A stretch of DNA of 64,000 nt from Ruegeria sediminis (GCF_005938215.1 NZ_VCPD01000010.1:24024-88023); one strand, 5' to 3'. Shown: positions 8,165-17,177, counted from the first letter of the stretch. The notes: generated by a model from the letters alone, not told the origin. Made by a program: numbers and translations.

Positions 8165-8253
8165 CGATGCTCTCGGAAACGTGAAACGGGGGGGAGTGTC
8201 ATCCGGACGCAGGGGCGCTCGGCCCACACCCGCGGCGATTTTGGCCGCAGGAT

Positions 8254-8267
8254 TTGATTTTGGTTAA
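8254..8267. promoter_or_regulatory. FNR/Dnr-like box upstream of nnrS
   Basis: TTGATTTTGGTTAA: TTGAT-N4-GTTAA, 8-9 of 10 consensus positions, about 140 bp upstream of the nnrS start. It is distinct from the nirS box on the other side of the region. Confidence 0.7.
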
Positions 8268-8407
8268 GTGCGGCGGGCCGCTCCGCCGGTAGAGGTCGGT
8301 TTCGCGGGGCCGTGCGCATCATTCCATGCGCGCGCCCGCGATAGGGGTCTCATCGGTTTCGCGCCCGGCATTCCCCGATGCGCAGTCCGGGCCAGAGGAG
8401 AAAACGA

Positions 8408-9604
8408 ATGTCGGCTGTTGTCGGACGTGTGATGGGCGAGGGGTTCCGGGTGTTCTTCCTGTCCGCCGGGCTCTATGGCGTGTTCACCGGACTGGTCTGG
8501 GGAATATGGCTGGCGATGCAGGCCGGCGGCGCGTCGATGGGCGAGCCGTCCTATGCCATGTCACCGGCGATGTGGCACGCGCATGAAATGATCTTCGGCT
8601 ATTCCACGGCGGCGCTGGGCGGCTTCTTCCTGACCGCTGTGCCGAACTGGACCGGCGCGCCGGGCGCCCGCGCCGCCTACATCTCGGCTGCGGCGGGGCT
8701 CTGGCTGGCGGGGCGGATGGCGATGTGGTTCTCGGCGTCGCTGGCGCCCTGGCTGGTGGCGGCGGCGGATCTCGCCTTCGTGCCGGTCCTCGCCGTCAAG
8801 ATCGCCTCGCAGCTGCTGCGCCGCCCGAAACCGCAGAACATGGTCTTCCTGGCCCTGCTCGCCTTCATCTGGACCGCCAACCTGATGACGCATCTCGAAT
8901 GGCTGGGCCTGACCGGCGACACGCTCGGCACCGGGCTGCGGGCCGGGCTGCTGACGCTGTGTTCGATGATCGCCATTCTCGGCGGGCGGATCACCCCGGC
9001 CTTCACCCGCAACGCCATGAAGCGCGACGGCGAGCCGGAAGAGGCCTGGCCGGTCAGCGTCGAGCGGCTGGAAAAGACCAGCCTGATTCTGGCCCTCGCC
9101 CTGCCGCCGCTGATTCTGCTCTTCGGCGCGGGGCCGCTGGCCGGCGCGCTGGCGCTGCTGCTCGGCCTGATCCAGGTTCTGCGGCTGGCCCGCTGGCGCG
9201 CCCGCTGGGCCCTGCGCCAGCCGATCCTGATCGCGCTGCACCTGGGGCTGGGAATGCTGGCCCTCGGCCTGATTCTCTGGGGGATGGCGCTGCTGGGAAT
9301 CGGCAGCGAGGTGGGCGCGCTGCACGTGCTGGGAATCGGTTGCGTCGGCGGCATGACCCTGGCGGTGATGAGCCGTGCGGCGCTCGGTCACAGCGGCCGC
9401 GCGCTGGTGGCGCCGCCGCCGATGGCGCTGGCCTACGGGCTGATGGCCGCCGCCGCCTTGCTGCGCTGGGTCGGGGCCGAGTTCGGCGGGATCTACATGG
9501 CCGCGCTGCTGGCGACCGACGCGCTGTGGGTCGCCGCGTTCGGGCTCTACCTTGTCTCGATGTGGCCCGCGCTGGTCGGCCCGCGGGCGGCCAAGTCCGG
9601 CTGA
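8408..9604 (+). CDS. nnrS: NnrS family haem/copper membrane protein, NO stress tolerance
   Basis: 398 aa, a polytopic membrane protein with about 12 hydrophobic segments. NnrS-family signatures are 'YAMSPAMWHAHEMIFGYSTAA' near the N-terminus, 'GGRITPAFTRNAM' in the middle and 'HVLGIGCVGGMTLAVMSRAALGHSGR' near the C-terminus; the histidines there are candidate haem/copper ligands. NnrS is known to relieve nitrosative stress and accompanies NO-reducing gene clusters. The start ATG at 8408 has AGAGGAG 7 nt upstream, whereas the longer reading frame begins in untranslated sequence. It is preceded by its own Dnr box. Confidence 0.92.
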   Translation: MSAVVGRVMGEGFRVFFLSAGLYGVFTGLVWGIWLAMQAGGASMGEPSYAMSPAMWHAHEMIFGYSTAALGGFFLTAVPNWTGAPGARAAYISAAAGLWLAGRMAMWFSASLAPWLVAAADLAFVPVLAVKIASQLLRRPKPQNMVFLALLAFIWTANLMTHLEWLGLTGDTLGTGLRAGLLTLCSMIAILGGRITPAFTRNAMKRDGEPEEAWPVSVERLEKTSLILALALPPLILLFGAGPLAGALALLLGLIQVLRLARWRARWALRQPILIALHLGLGMLALGLILWGMALLGIGSEVGALHVLGIGCVGGMTLAVMSRAALGHSGRALVAPPPMALAYGLMAAAALLRWVGAEFGGIYMAALLATDALWVAAFGLYLVSMWPALVGPRAAKSG

Positions 9605-9680
9605 AGCATCCGCCCCCGCCGTTTTGGAAATCCCCGGATCGCGGCTAGACTTGGCCGCGCAACGCGGGAGAGGACGCGGC

Positions 9681-10127
9681 ATGAAAAAGACGCCCCGGCA
9701 CGGCGCCGACAGGCTTGAGACGATCGAGAACCGACTCGGCGCGGCCGCGGTCAGCGACGCCACCGTTGCCCACAGGACCGGGGTCGTGCGATCCTACATC
9801 GCCGCGCTCAACGCCGCGAATCTCGACGCCGTCGCCGCCGTCTTCAGCGACGATGCGGTCCTGCTCGATCCCCTGGGCGCGGACCCCGTCGCCGGTCTGC
9901 CCGCGATCCGCGCCTTCTTCGCCAACGGCCCGTTCCTGCACCCGATCGACGCCGCGCTCGACGGCGAGGTCCGGGTGGCGGGCAACGCCGCCGCCTTCGC
10001 CTTCACCGCCCACTCGGACGGCAAGACCATGCGGATCATCGACGTTTTCGAATTCGACGAAAACGGCAAGGTCTCCAGGATGGTCGCGTACTGGTCCGGG
10101 GCCAACGTGTCCACCGGCGGCCGCTAG
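9681..10127 (+). CDS. NTF2-like / SnoaL-type small protein
   Basis: 148 aa with no signal peptide. Residues about 30-140 form a nuclear-transport-factor-2/ketosteroid-isomerase-like domain ('VRSYIAALNAANLDAVAAVFSDDAVLLDPLG', 'FEFDENGKVSRMVAYWSG'). The fold binds small hydrophobic ligands or is a non-catalytic scaffold, so the sequence does not fix a function. A strong ribosome site (GGGAGAGGA) precedes the ATG. It sits between nnrS and norC, 76 bp after nnrS, and could be co-transcribed from the nnrS Dnr promoter. A link to NO metabolism is inference from position only. Confidence 0.75.
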   Translation: MKKTPRHGADRLETIENRLGAAAVSDATVAHRTGVVRSYIAALNAANLDAVAAVFSDDAVLLDPLGADPVAGLPAIRAFFANGPFLHPIDAALDGEVRVAGNAAAFAFTAHSDGKTMRIIDVFEFDENGKVSRMVAYWSGANVSTGGR

Positions 10128-10166
10128 GCCATTTCTCACGTCGAAATTCTCACCGCTCTCAAACCC

Positions 10167-10180
10167 TTGACTTTGGTTAA
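10167..10180. promoter_or_regulatory. FNR/Dnr-like box upstream of norC
   Basis: TTGACTTTGGTTAA: TTGAC-N4-GTTAA, 64 bp upstream of the norC start. It is almost identical to the nnrS box. Confidence 0.75.
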
Positions 10181-10243
10181 GGCGCGGGCGCGCGTTCGCG
10201 GCCATGTTCCGGCTATCAGCAAAGCGGCGCAAAGGAGAGCGCA

Positions 10244-10696
10244 ATGCGCGAAGTCATGACAAAAAGCATGGCCCGCAACATATTCTATGGCGGGTCACTG
10301 TTCTTCATACTGATCTTTCTGGCTCTGTCCTACCACTCGGTCAGATACATCAAGACCACCTCGACCAACGAGGAAACCCTGACCCACAGCGTGGCTGCGG
10401 GCAAAAAGGTGTGGGAGGACAAGACCTGCATCAACTGCCATTCCCTGCTCGGGGAAGGCGCATACTTCGCCCCTGAACTGGCGAACGTGATGGAACGCTG
10501 GGGGGTTCTGGAAGATCCCGACGCCGCCTTCGAGACCCTGAAGGGGTGGATGGAGGCGCAACCCACCGGCATCGAAGGCCGTCGTCAGATGCCGAACTTC
10601 AATCTGTCCGACGAAGAAATCCGCAATCTCAGCGACTTCCTGATCTGGACCAACACGATCGACGCTCAGGACTGGCCGCCGAATGATGCGGGATAA
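10244..10696 (+). CDS. norC: nitric oxide reductase cytochrome c subunit NorC
   Basis: 150 aa. One N-terminal membrane anchor (about residues 12-32) is followed by a periplasmic cytochrome c domain with CINCH at residues 62-66, 'GEGAYFAPELANV' and an axial Met in 'RRQMPNF'. It passes electrons from periplasmic carriers to the NorB catalytic subunit. AAGGAG lies before the ATG at 10244. The norB gene starts 14 bp downstream, and a Dnr box lies upstream. Confidence 0.97.
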   Translation: MREVMTKSMARNIFYGGSLFFILIFLALSYHSVRYIKTTSTNEETLTHSVAAGKKVWEDKTCINCHSLLGEGAYFAPELANVMERWGVLEDPDAAFETLKGWMEAQPTGIEGRRQMPNFNLSDEEIRNLSDFLIWTNTIDAQDWPPNDAG

Positions 10697-10710
10697 GGAG
10701 ACTTGAGGCC

Positions 10711-12111
10711 ATGAAATATCAATCCCAAAGAATTGCGCTGGCCTACTTTGCGGTGGCCATGGCGCTGTTTGCGGTCCAGGTGCTGGGCGGTCTGCTCGCC
10801 GGCTGGATCTATGTCGCACCCAACACGTTGTCGGAACTGCTGCCGTTCAACGTGGTCCGGATGCTCCACACCAACGCGCTGATCGTATGGCTGATCACCG
10901 GCTTCTTCGGCGCCGCCTACTTCCTGATCCCGGAAGAGGCCGAACGCGAGATCCACTCGGAAAAGATCGCCTACCTGCAGCTCGCCATCCTGGTGATCGG
11001 CACGCTGGGCGTGGTCGTGACCTACACTTTCAACCTGTTCGAAGGCCACTGGCTGCTGGGCAAGGAAGGCCGCGAATTCATCGAACAGCCGAAATGGGTC
11101 AAGGCCGGCATCGTGGTGGCCGCGCTTCTGTTCCTCTACAACGTCACCATGACGGTGCTGCAGGGCAAGAAGACCGCGATCACCAACATCCTGCTCCTGG
11201 GTCTCTGGGGCCTGGCGCTGCTGTTCCTGTTCAGCTTCTACAACCCCGAGAACCTGGCCCTCGACAAGATGTTCTGGTGGTACATCGTCCACCTGTGGGT
11301 CGAAGGCGTCTGGGAACTCATCATGGCGTCGATCCTCGCCTACCTGATGCTCAAGCTGACGGGCGTCGACCGCGAGATCGTCGAGAAATGGCTCTATGTC
11401 ATCGTTGCCGCCGCCCTGTTCTCGGGCATCCTCGGCACCGGCCACCACTACTACTGGATCGGCACCCCCGGTTACTGGCAGTGGATCGGTTCGATCTTCT
11501 CGAGCCTCGAGGTGGTTCCCTTCTTCGCGATGATGGCCTTCGCCTTCGTCATGGTCTGGAAAGGCCGTCGTGACCACCCGAACAAGGCCGCGCTTCTGTG
11601 GTCGCTCGGCTGCGCCACGCTCGCCTTCTTCGGCGCCGGCGTCTGGGGCTTCCTGCACACGCTGCACGGGGTGAACTACTATACCCACGGCACGCAGATC
11701 ACCGCGGCGCACGGCCACCTGGCCTTCTTCGGAGCCTATGTCGCGCTGAACCTCGCCATCTTCAGCTACGCCATGCCGATCCTGAAGAACCGCGATCCCT
11801 ACAACCAGGTGCTCAACATGGCATCGTTCTGGCTGATGGCCGGCGGCATGACCTTCATGACCTTCGTGCTGACCTTCGCCGGTACGATCCAGACGCACCT
11901 GCAGCGGGTCCTCGGCGACTACTACATGGACGTTCAGGACCAGCTGGCGATCTTCTACTGGATGCGCTTCGGCTCCGGCCTGGTGTTCGTGATCGGCGCG
12001 CTGCTGTTCATCTACGCCATCTGGATGCCGCGGAAAGAGGTTGTTGAACCCGGTCCGGTCGAACAGGATCGTCTCGACAAAGACCCTGACCACGTGGCTG
12101 CGGAGGGATGA
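10711..12111 (+). CDS. norB: nitric oxide reductase catalytic subunit NorB
   Basis: 466 aa with about 12 transmembrane helices, a haem-copper oxidase superfamily member of the cytochrome-c-dependent (short) NorB type. Recognisable segments are 'NVVRMLHTNALIVWLITGF' near helix II, 'WWYIVHLWVEGVWELIMA', the FeB-site region 'GTGHHYYWIGTPGYW' and the haem-ligand region 'AAHGHLAFFGAY'. It reduces two NO to N2O in the cytoplasmic membrane. It has an AAGGAG ribosome site, and its stop overlaps the possible norQ start. Confidence 0.98.
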   Translation: MKYQSQRIALAYFAVAMALFAVQVLGGLLAGWIYVAPNTLSELLPFNVVRMLHTNALIVWLITGFFGAAYFLIPEEAEREIHSEKIAYLQLAILVIGTLGVVVTYTFNLFEGHWLLGKEGREFIEQPKWVKAGIVVAALLFLYNVTMTVLQGKKTAITNILLLGLWGLALLFLFSFYNPENLALDKMFWWYIVHLWVEGVWELIMASILAYLMLKLTGVDREIVEKWLYVIVAAALFSGILGTGHHYYWIGTPGYWQWIGSIFSSLEVVPFFAMMAFAFVMVWKGRRDHPNKAALLWSLGCATLAFFGAGVWGFLHTLHGVNYYTHGTQITAAHGHLAFFGAYVALNLAIFSYAMPILKNRDPYNQVLNMASFWLMAGGMTFMTFVLTFAGTIQTHLQRVLGDYYMDVQDQLAIFYWMRFGSGLVFVIGALLFIYAIWMPRKEVVEPGPVEQDRLDKDPDHVAAEG

Positions 12112-12113
12112 TC

Positions 12114-12923
12114 ATGGACGGTTCAATGAACCTCGGGATGGGGGCGGCAGACGCCCCCTTCTACCTCGCGCAGGGCGATGAATGCGATGTCTTCACCGCC
12201 GCGCATGAAAACAACCTGCCGGTCCTTCTGAAAGGGCCGACAGGCTGCGGCAAGACCCGCTTCGTGGCCCACATGGCCGCAAAACTGGGCCGGCCGCTCT
12301 ATACCGTGGCCTGCCACGACGACCTGGCCGCCGCCGACCTGATCGGCCGCTACCTGCTGAAGGGCGGCGAAACCGTCTGGGTGGACGGGCCCCTGACCCG
12401 CGCCGTCCGCGAAGGCGCCATCTGCTATCTCGACGAGGTGGTCGAGGCGCGCAAGGACGTCACCGTGGTGCTGCACCCGCTGACGGACGACCGCCGCATC
12501 CTGCCCATCGACCGCACCGGCGAGGAACTGGTGGCCGCGCCCGGCTTCATGCTGGTGGCCTCCTACAACCCGGGCTACCAGAACATTCTCAAGACCCTCA
12601 AGCCCTCGACCCGCCAGCGGTTCATCTCGGTCGAATTCGACTTCCCCGCGCCGGATCTCGAGGCGCGCGTCGTGGCCGAGGAAAGCGGCCTGGCGCTCGA
12701 CCGCTGCAAGCCGCTGATCCGGTTGGCGAACAAGCTGCGCGGGCTCAAGGGGCAGGACCTGGAAGAGGGCGTATCGACCCGTCTCGTGGTCTACGCCGCC
12801 ACGCTGATCGCGCAGGGCATGTCCACCGACCGGGCCATCCTTGCCGCCATGATCGAACCTCTCACCGACGACGAGGATATCAAACGCGGGCTCCTCGATC
12901 TTGTCACGGCCGTCTTTGGGTGA
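12114..12923 (+). CDS. norQ: MoxR-type AAA+ ATPase NorQ
   Basis: 269 aa from the ATG at 12114. Walker A is 'GPTGCGKTR', Walker B is 'GAICYLDEVVEA', and there is an arginine-finger-like segment 'KPSTRQRFISVEF'. NorQ is a MoxR-family ATPase that, with the VWA protein NorD, activates NorCB by inserting the non-haem iron FeB. I chose 12114 because GGAGGG sits 6 nt upstream; the ATG at 12108 overlaps the norB stop but lies directly against that ribosome site. norD follows 9 bp downstream. Confidence 0.94.
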   Translation: MDGSMNLGMGAADAPFYLAQGDECDVFTAAHENNLPVLLKGPTGCGKTRFVAHMAAKLGRPLYTVACHDDLAAADLIGRYLLKGGETVWVDGPLTRAVREGAICYLDEVVEARKDVTVVLHPLTDDRRILPIDRTGEELVAAPGFMLVASYNPGYQNILKTLKPSTRQRFISVEFDFPAPDLEARVVAEESGLALDRCKPLIRLANKLRGLKGQDLEEGVSTRLVVYAATLIAQGMSTDRAILAAMIEPLTDDEDIKRGLLDLVTAVFG

Positions 12924-12932
12924 GGCCGGCCA

Positions 12933-14855
12933 ATGGTCAGGATCGACTTCGAGCCATGGGAACCCGAAGAAACCATCGGGAAACTGTGGCACAACCTTGC
13001 CAGCCGCCTGGATGCGCCCGAGGCGCATGAAGGAGCCGCAGTCGACCTCTCCGAGGTCGGCGGGCGGCTGGCAGTCCTATTCCGGGGCCTCGGGGGCAGT
13101 CCGGGCGTCGAGTTGCGCCCCGTCTCGCCCGAGGTCTCCCGCCACCGGCTGAGCTGGCGCCGCCGTCTGGGCACCGAGGCGGAACTGCTGCCGCGGGCCT
13201 CCTTCGACGGCGAGGTGCTGCGCCTTCCCGACCGGCTGGCCGTCTACCCCTCCCGCGAAGCCAATGGCGCGCTCTACGTCTGGCTGGCGGCAACGGCGGC
13301 CCACGCGGGCACGCGGATCGACGAGGACGACCCCCTCCGCGCCGATCTCCGCGCCCTGACTGCGGCGCAGGTCATGGTCGAGGCGACACTGGAAAACGCC
13401 CCCGGCCTGCGCCCGCTCTACATCGAGCTTTGCAAGGGGCTTCTGCATCAGCGCAACCTGCCGAATCTGCCGCCCGCCGAAGCCGCGGTCGAAGAACTGA
13501 TCCGCCAGATGCTCGGTGACCCGACGCCGCTGACGCCCGAGGCGCGCCGCCTGCAATCCGCCGACAGCGACCCGACCGCGCCGCGCGGCTATCAGCCCTT
13601 CCGCCCGGTGCCGCTCTGGCCGGAACTGCGCGCCGTCGCCTTTTCCGAGCATCAGGAGGTGGAAAGCCGCGACACCGACGGTCCGCCCGAGGAATCCGGC
13701 GAAAAGACCCACCGCGCCCGCCGCCGCAAGTCGGACCAGGCCGAGCGCAACGACAGTTTCATTCTGCACAAGTTCGAGGCCATCCTCAGCTGGGCCGAGT
13801 TCCTGAACCTGAACCGCCGCATCGACGACGACGACCCCGACAACGCCAAGAAGGCGGCCGACGACCAGGACGAGATCGGCCTGGGCCAGATCTCCAAGGC
13901 GCCGCCGACCCGGCTCAAGCTGCATCTCGACCTCGCCCCCGAGGACGTGGACCGCGAGCGCCTCTCGGGCCGGGTGCTCTATCCCGAATGGGACGTACGC
14001 TCGGGCCAGTATCTGCCCGATCACGTCAACGTCCTGATCTCGGACGCCGAGATCCGCGAGGACGCCGCCGAGTTCGGCAAGGACCCCGCCACGTCCCGCC
14101 GCATCCGCGCCGTCAAGCGCCAGTTCGAGGCGCTGCGCCCGGGCCGGGTGATGACCCGCGGTCATCTGGACGGCGACCAGCTGGATGTCGAGGCCGCAGT
14201 GCGCGCGCAGGTGGACAGGCTCGCCAACGGCGAAGGCTCCGAGCGGGTCTGGATGCAATCCCGCCCCGAAGCCCGCGACCTGGCGGTGTCGATCCTGCTC
14301 GACGTCAGCCGCTCCACCGAAAGCGCCGTCTCGGGCCGCGCCGTGATCGACATCGAACGCGAGGCGCTGGCCGCGCTGGCCTGGGGCCTCAACGCCTGCG
14401 GCGACGATTTCGCCATCCACGCCTTCTCGTCGCTCAAGCGCAGCCGCGTCTACGTCCAGCGGTGCAAGGGCTTCGGCGAACCGATGACCTCGACGGTCGA
14501 ACAGCGCATCGCGTCGCTGCGCCCCGGCTTCTACACCCGCCTCGGCGCCGCCATCCGCCACGCCTCGGCCGATCTGGCCACCCAGTCGCGCAAGCGCCGG
14601 CTGCTGCTGGTCATCACCGACGGCAAGCCCAACGACCTCGACCACTACGAGGGCCGCCACGGCATCGAGGACACCTGCATGGCCGTCCGCGAAGCCCGAC
14701 GCGCCGGGCAGTCGGTCTTTGGCGTGACCATCGACAAGACCGGCAAAAGCTGGTTCCCCCGCATGTTCGGGCAGGGCGGCTTCGCCGTCATTCCCGACCC
14801 GGCCCGCCTGACCATGGCGCTGCCGCAGATCTACCGGCAACTGGTGGGCGCATGA
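12933..14855 (+). CDS. norD: NO reductase activation protein NorD (VWA domain)
   Basis: 640 aa, cytosolic. The N-terminal 450 residues are helical and charged. The C-terminal von Willebrand factor A domain (about 450-640) carries the MIDAS-like 'LLDVSRSTES' with D457-X-S459-X-S461, plus 'LLLVITDGKPND'. NorD partners the NorQ ATPase in assembling the NorB iron site. It ends in an ATGA overlap with norE. Composition and codon use match its neighbours. Confidence 0.95.
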   Translation: MVRIDFEPWEPEETIGKLWHNLASRLDAPEAHEGAAVDLSEVGGRLAVLFRGLGGSPGVELRPVSPEVSRHRLSWRRRLGTEAELLPRASFDGEVLRLPDRLAVYPSREANGALYVWLAATAAHAGTRIDEDDPLRADLRALTAAQVMVEATLENAPGLRPLYIELCKGLLHQRNLPNLPPAEAAVEELIRQMLGDPTPLTPEARRLQSADSDPTAPRGYQPFRPVPLWPELRAVAFSEHQEVESRDTDGPPEESGEKTHRARRRKSDQAERNDSFILHKFEAILSWAEFLNLNRRIDDDDPDNAKKAADDQDEIGLGQISKAPPTRLKLHLDLAPEDVDRERLSGRVLYPEWDVRSGQYLPDHVNVLISDAEIREDAAEFGKDPATSRRIRAVKRQFEALRPGRVMTRGHLDGDQLDVEAAVRAQVDRLANGEGSERVWMQSRPEARDLAVSILLDVSRSTESAVSGRAVIDIEREALAALAWGLNACGDDFAIHAFSSLKRSRVYVQRCKGFGEPMTSTVEQRIASLRPGFYTRLGAAIRHASADLATQSRKRRLLLVITDGKPNDLDHYEGRHGIEDTCMAVREARRAGQSVFGVTIDKTGKSWFPRMFGQGGFAVIPDPARLTMALPQIYRQLVGA

Positions 14856-15400
14856 GCGACGCATCCCTCATAGACGAGCTTCCGGGCGAGCTGCTGATGT
14901 GGGTGCTCATCGTCTCGGAACTGCTGGTGTTCGGGGCCGGCCTCGTCGCCTTCATGGGCGTGCGCCTGACCGATCCCGCGGGCTTTGCCGAGGCGCAGTC
15001 CTATCTCTACCGCACCGGCGCGGCGCTCAACACGGCGGTGCTGGTCTCTTCGGGCTTCCTCGCCGCCCAGGCGCTGCAATGGCGCCGCGCGGCCAACCGC
15101 CAGGCGGCGCGCCTCGCGCTGGTCGGGGCCGCGGCGCTGGGCGTGGTGTTCCTGATCATCAAGGGTGTGGAATATGCCGGCAAGGCGGCGCAGGGCATCA
15201 ATTTCGAAACCCACCCCTTCTTCATGTTCTACTACCTGCTGACCGGATTTCACGCCGCCCATGTGGTGGCCGGGGTCGGCATCCTGCTGCTCGTCGCCTG
15301 GCGCGACGATCCCCGCAACATCGAGGCCGGGGCGCAGTTCTGGCACATGGTGGATCTGGTCTGGGTGATGCTCTTCCCGGTCGTCTACCTGCTGGGCTGA
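14852..15400 (+). CDS. norE: NorE, cytochrome c oxidase subunit III-like membrane protein
   Basis: 182 aa, five predicted transmembrane helices of the haem-copper oxidase subunit III family ('ELLMWVLIVSELLVFGAGLVAF', 'HPFFMFYYLLTGFHAAHVVAG', 'WHMVDLVWVMLFPVVYLLG'). NorE is an accessory of the nor operon; reports in Paracoccus suggest it helps full NO reductase activity rather than being a stable subunit. The ATG overlaps the norD stop, and the NorF-like gene follows after 4 bp. Confidence 0.92.
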   Translation: MSDASLIDELPGELLMWVLIVSELLVFGAGLVAFMGVRLTDPAGFAEAQSYLYRTGAALNTAVLVSSGFLAAQALQWRRAANRQAARLALVGAAALGVVFLIIKGVEYAGKAAQGINFETHPFFMFYYLLTGFHAAHVVAGVGILLLVAWRDDPRNIEAGAQFWHMVDLVWVMLFPVVYLLG

Positions 15401-15404
15401 TGCG

Positions 15405-15692
15405 ATGGAACAGGCTTCACCCCTTCCCAAAGACTGCCGCCGCCGGCGTCCCGACCTGCTGACCGGCGCCTGGCTCGCGTTGCTGCTGCTCAGCCTCGCA
15501 TCGGCGCTGCTGACCATGCTGCCGATCCTGCCCGAACTCGTCGGCGGCGGCATCCTGCTGCTGGCGCTGGCCAAGGCAAGGGTGATCCTCGCCCGCTACC
15601 TGGACCTGGCCGACAGTCCCGCCTGGCTGCGCGGATTCACCATCGTCCTGTCGGGTTTCACGATCCTGGTGTTCGTCCTCTACCTGCTCTGA
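15405..15692 (+). CDS. norF: NorF-like small membrane protein (cytochrome oxidase subunit IV type)
   Basis: 95 aa. A basic N-terminus (KDCRRRRPD) is followed by three hydrophobic helices at about residues 22-40, 43-60 and 76-95, resembling prokaryotic cytochrome c oxidase subunit IV. It starts 4 bp after norE and is the last gene of the norCBQDEF unit, converging on the DUF4202 gene with only 15 bp between. The function is accessory to NO reductase, and the name comes from position and topology. Confidence 0.78.
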   Translation: MEQASPLPKDCRRRRPDLLTGAWLALLLLSLASALLTMLPILPELVGGGILLLALAKARVILARYLDLADSPAWLRGFTIVLSGFTILVFVLYLL

Positions 15693-15707
15693 CCGGCCCC
15701 CGGCGTC

Positions 15708-16271
15708 TCAGCCCCGGAACGCCGCCGCCAGATCCTCCGGCAGATCGAATTCGTACAGAACCCGCTCGCGCGCCTCGGGCGACATCTTGCGGGCGGTCTT
15801 CTCGACGATGCGCTGGATCTTCTCCGCCGAGTGCTTGCCCGCGAAGGGCGCGAAATACCACTTCAGGAACACGAAGCAGATCACGTCCTCCAGCGCCTGC
15901 ACCTCGGCGTCGCGCTTGATGCCTTCCTTGCGCAGCATCCGGCCCGCCGCCTCGATCTCTTCGGCGCCGTATCCGGCCTTGGCCATCATACCCATCACCA
16001 CCTCGGCGTGATGCACGCCCTGCGCCTTGCGCCAGGCCAGGTAGCCGGCGCGGCCCTCGGGATACTCGCTGCGCGCCAGCTTCCAGCGTTCCACGTGCTG
16101 GCCGCGCGCCGCGATCTGCAGAACCTCGGACGCCTCCGGGAACAACCGGTTCAGCTCCTCGCTCATCCGCTTGCCGTAAAGCTGCGCCTCGGGCATCCCG
16201 TCGTCCAGGTTCCGGTCCGCCGCGTTGGCCGCGTCGATGGCGCGCAGCACCGCCTGCATCCGTTCGCTCAT
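15708..16271 (-). CDS. DUF4202 domain protein
   Basis: 187 aa, soluble and almost entirely helical, matching the DUF4202 family along its whole length ('AIDAANAADRNLDDG', 'PEAQLYGKRMSEELNRLFP', 'AARGQHVERWKLARSEYPEGRAGYLAWR', 'HHAEVVMGMM'). The regularly spaced histidines and acidic residues recall HD-type metal sites, but the function is unknown. Its start overlaps the stop of the Dnr regulator gene, so the two are translationally coupled. Conserved pairing with a denitrification regulator would suggest a role in that response; this is inference. Confidence 0.85.
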   Translation of the reverse strand: MSERMQAVLRAIDAANAADRNLDDGMPEAQLYGKRMSEELNRLFPEASEVLQIAARGQHVERWKLARSEYPEGRAGYLAWRKAQGVHHAEVVMGMMAKAGYGAEEIEAAGRMLRKEGIKRDAEVQALEDVICFVFLKWYFAPFAGKHSAEKIQRIVEKTARKMSPEARERVLYEFDLPEDLAAAFRG

Positions 16272-16972
16272 GACTTGCTCCAGTTGTCCGCCGGATCGCT
16301 TTCGGCATAGTCGCGCAGCGCCTCGATGTCGTCGATCTCGGCGTGGTTCCGCTTGACCGACACCCCCGCCGATTTCAGGCGCGAGAACGCCCGGCTCAGG
16401 CTTTCGGGCTTCATCCCCAGGCGCCCGGCGATCAGCATCTTGTCATAGGGCAGCGTCACTTCGCAGCCGCCATCCTCGGCGTCGCACAGGCTCAGCAGGA
16501 ATTCCGCCACCCGCTGCGCCCCGGTCTGCGCCTTCAGCTGCTCCAGCTGCGCCACCAGCGAATGCAGATGGGTGAAGGTCGAGGCCAGGATCGAGATGCC
16601 GATCTCGGGATCCTCCTTCATCAGCGACACGAAGACCTGGCTGGGGATGTGCATGACCTCGCAGGCAGACACCGCCTCGGCCGAGACCGGGTAGGGCATG
16701 TTGCGCAGCGCCACCGCCTCGCCAAAGCTCTCGCCGCGGGTAAAGACGCTCACCACGGCCTCCGCCCCGGTCGGCGCCATCCGGTACAGCTTGACCCAGC
16801 CGTTGATCACCACGTGGATCGCCTGCGCCTTTTCCTCCTGCAGGAACAGGGTCTCGCCCCGTTCGTACCTGCGCCAGACGGCGTGATTCAACAGCGTGTC
16901 CACGTGCTGATCCGGCAATGAGCGGATCAGCAGCGATCCCCGCGCGATCGTCTTTTGTGCTTCATGCGCCAC
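16268..16972 (-). CDS. Dnr-type Crp/Fnr family transcriptional regulator of denitrification
   Basis: 234 aa. The cyclic-nucleotide-binding-like sensor domain spans about residues 15-125, the dimerisation helix about 125-160, and the helix-turn-helix about 179-200. The recognition helix contains E190-S-L-S193-R194, the same E..SR contacts that FNR uses to read TTGAT half-sites. That agrees with the six palindromes in this region. It lacks the N-terminal four-cysteine [4Fe-4S] cluster of FNR, so it belongs to the Dnr/DnrD/NnrR side, probably sensing NO through haem. It sits divergently from hemA and is coupled to the DUF4202 gene. Exact subgroup (DnrD, DnrE, NnrR) cannot be decided by eye. Confidence 0.9.
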   Translation of the reverse strand: MAHEAQKTIARGSLLIRSLPDQHVDTLLNHAVWRRYERGETLFLQEEKAQAIHVVINGWVKLYRMAPTGAEAVVSVFTRGESFGEAVALRNMPYPVSAEAVSACEVMHIPSQVFVSLMKEDPEIGISILASTFTHLHSLVAQLEQLKAQTGAQRVAEFLLSLCDAEDGGCEVTLPYDKMLIAGRLGMKPESLSRAFSRLKSAGVSVKRNHAEIDDIEALRDYAESDPADNWSKS

Positions 16973-17102
16973 GAAGGCATCCCCTTTTATCCGTACCGGC
17001 TCTTTTCGGCCATTCGGTCCATCCCCGGACCAAGCTATTCCAAAGCTTCGCGCGACGCACCTGCCTTTTCGCGGGCCCTGCTGTCAATCCCATGCCCGCC
17101 AC

Positions 17103-17116
17103 TTGACCTTAGTCAT
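17103..17116. promoter_or_regulatory. FNR/Dnr-like box upstream of hemA
   Basis: TTGACCTTAGTCAT: TTGAC-N4-GTCAT, 61 bp upstream of the hemA start, in the divergent region between the regulator gene and hemA. It could also influence the regulator gene. Confidence 0.7.
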
Positions 17117-17177
17117 GTGCGGCCCGCGCCGCAGCACTTAGGTTGTCCCAAAGCCAGTATTTCCGGGAGACCGTGTC

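Larger units (their letters stand above)
8088..8407. promoter_or_regulatory. divergent nirS / nnrS control region
   Basis: A 320-bp intergenic region between the two divergent starts with two separate Dnr-type palindromes, one per direction. No open frame with coding character was seen inside it. Confidence 0.7.
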
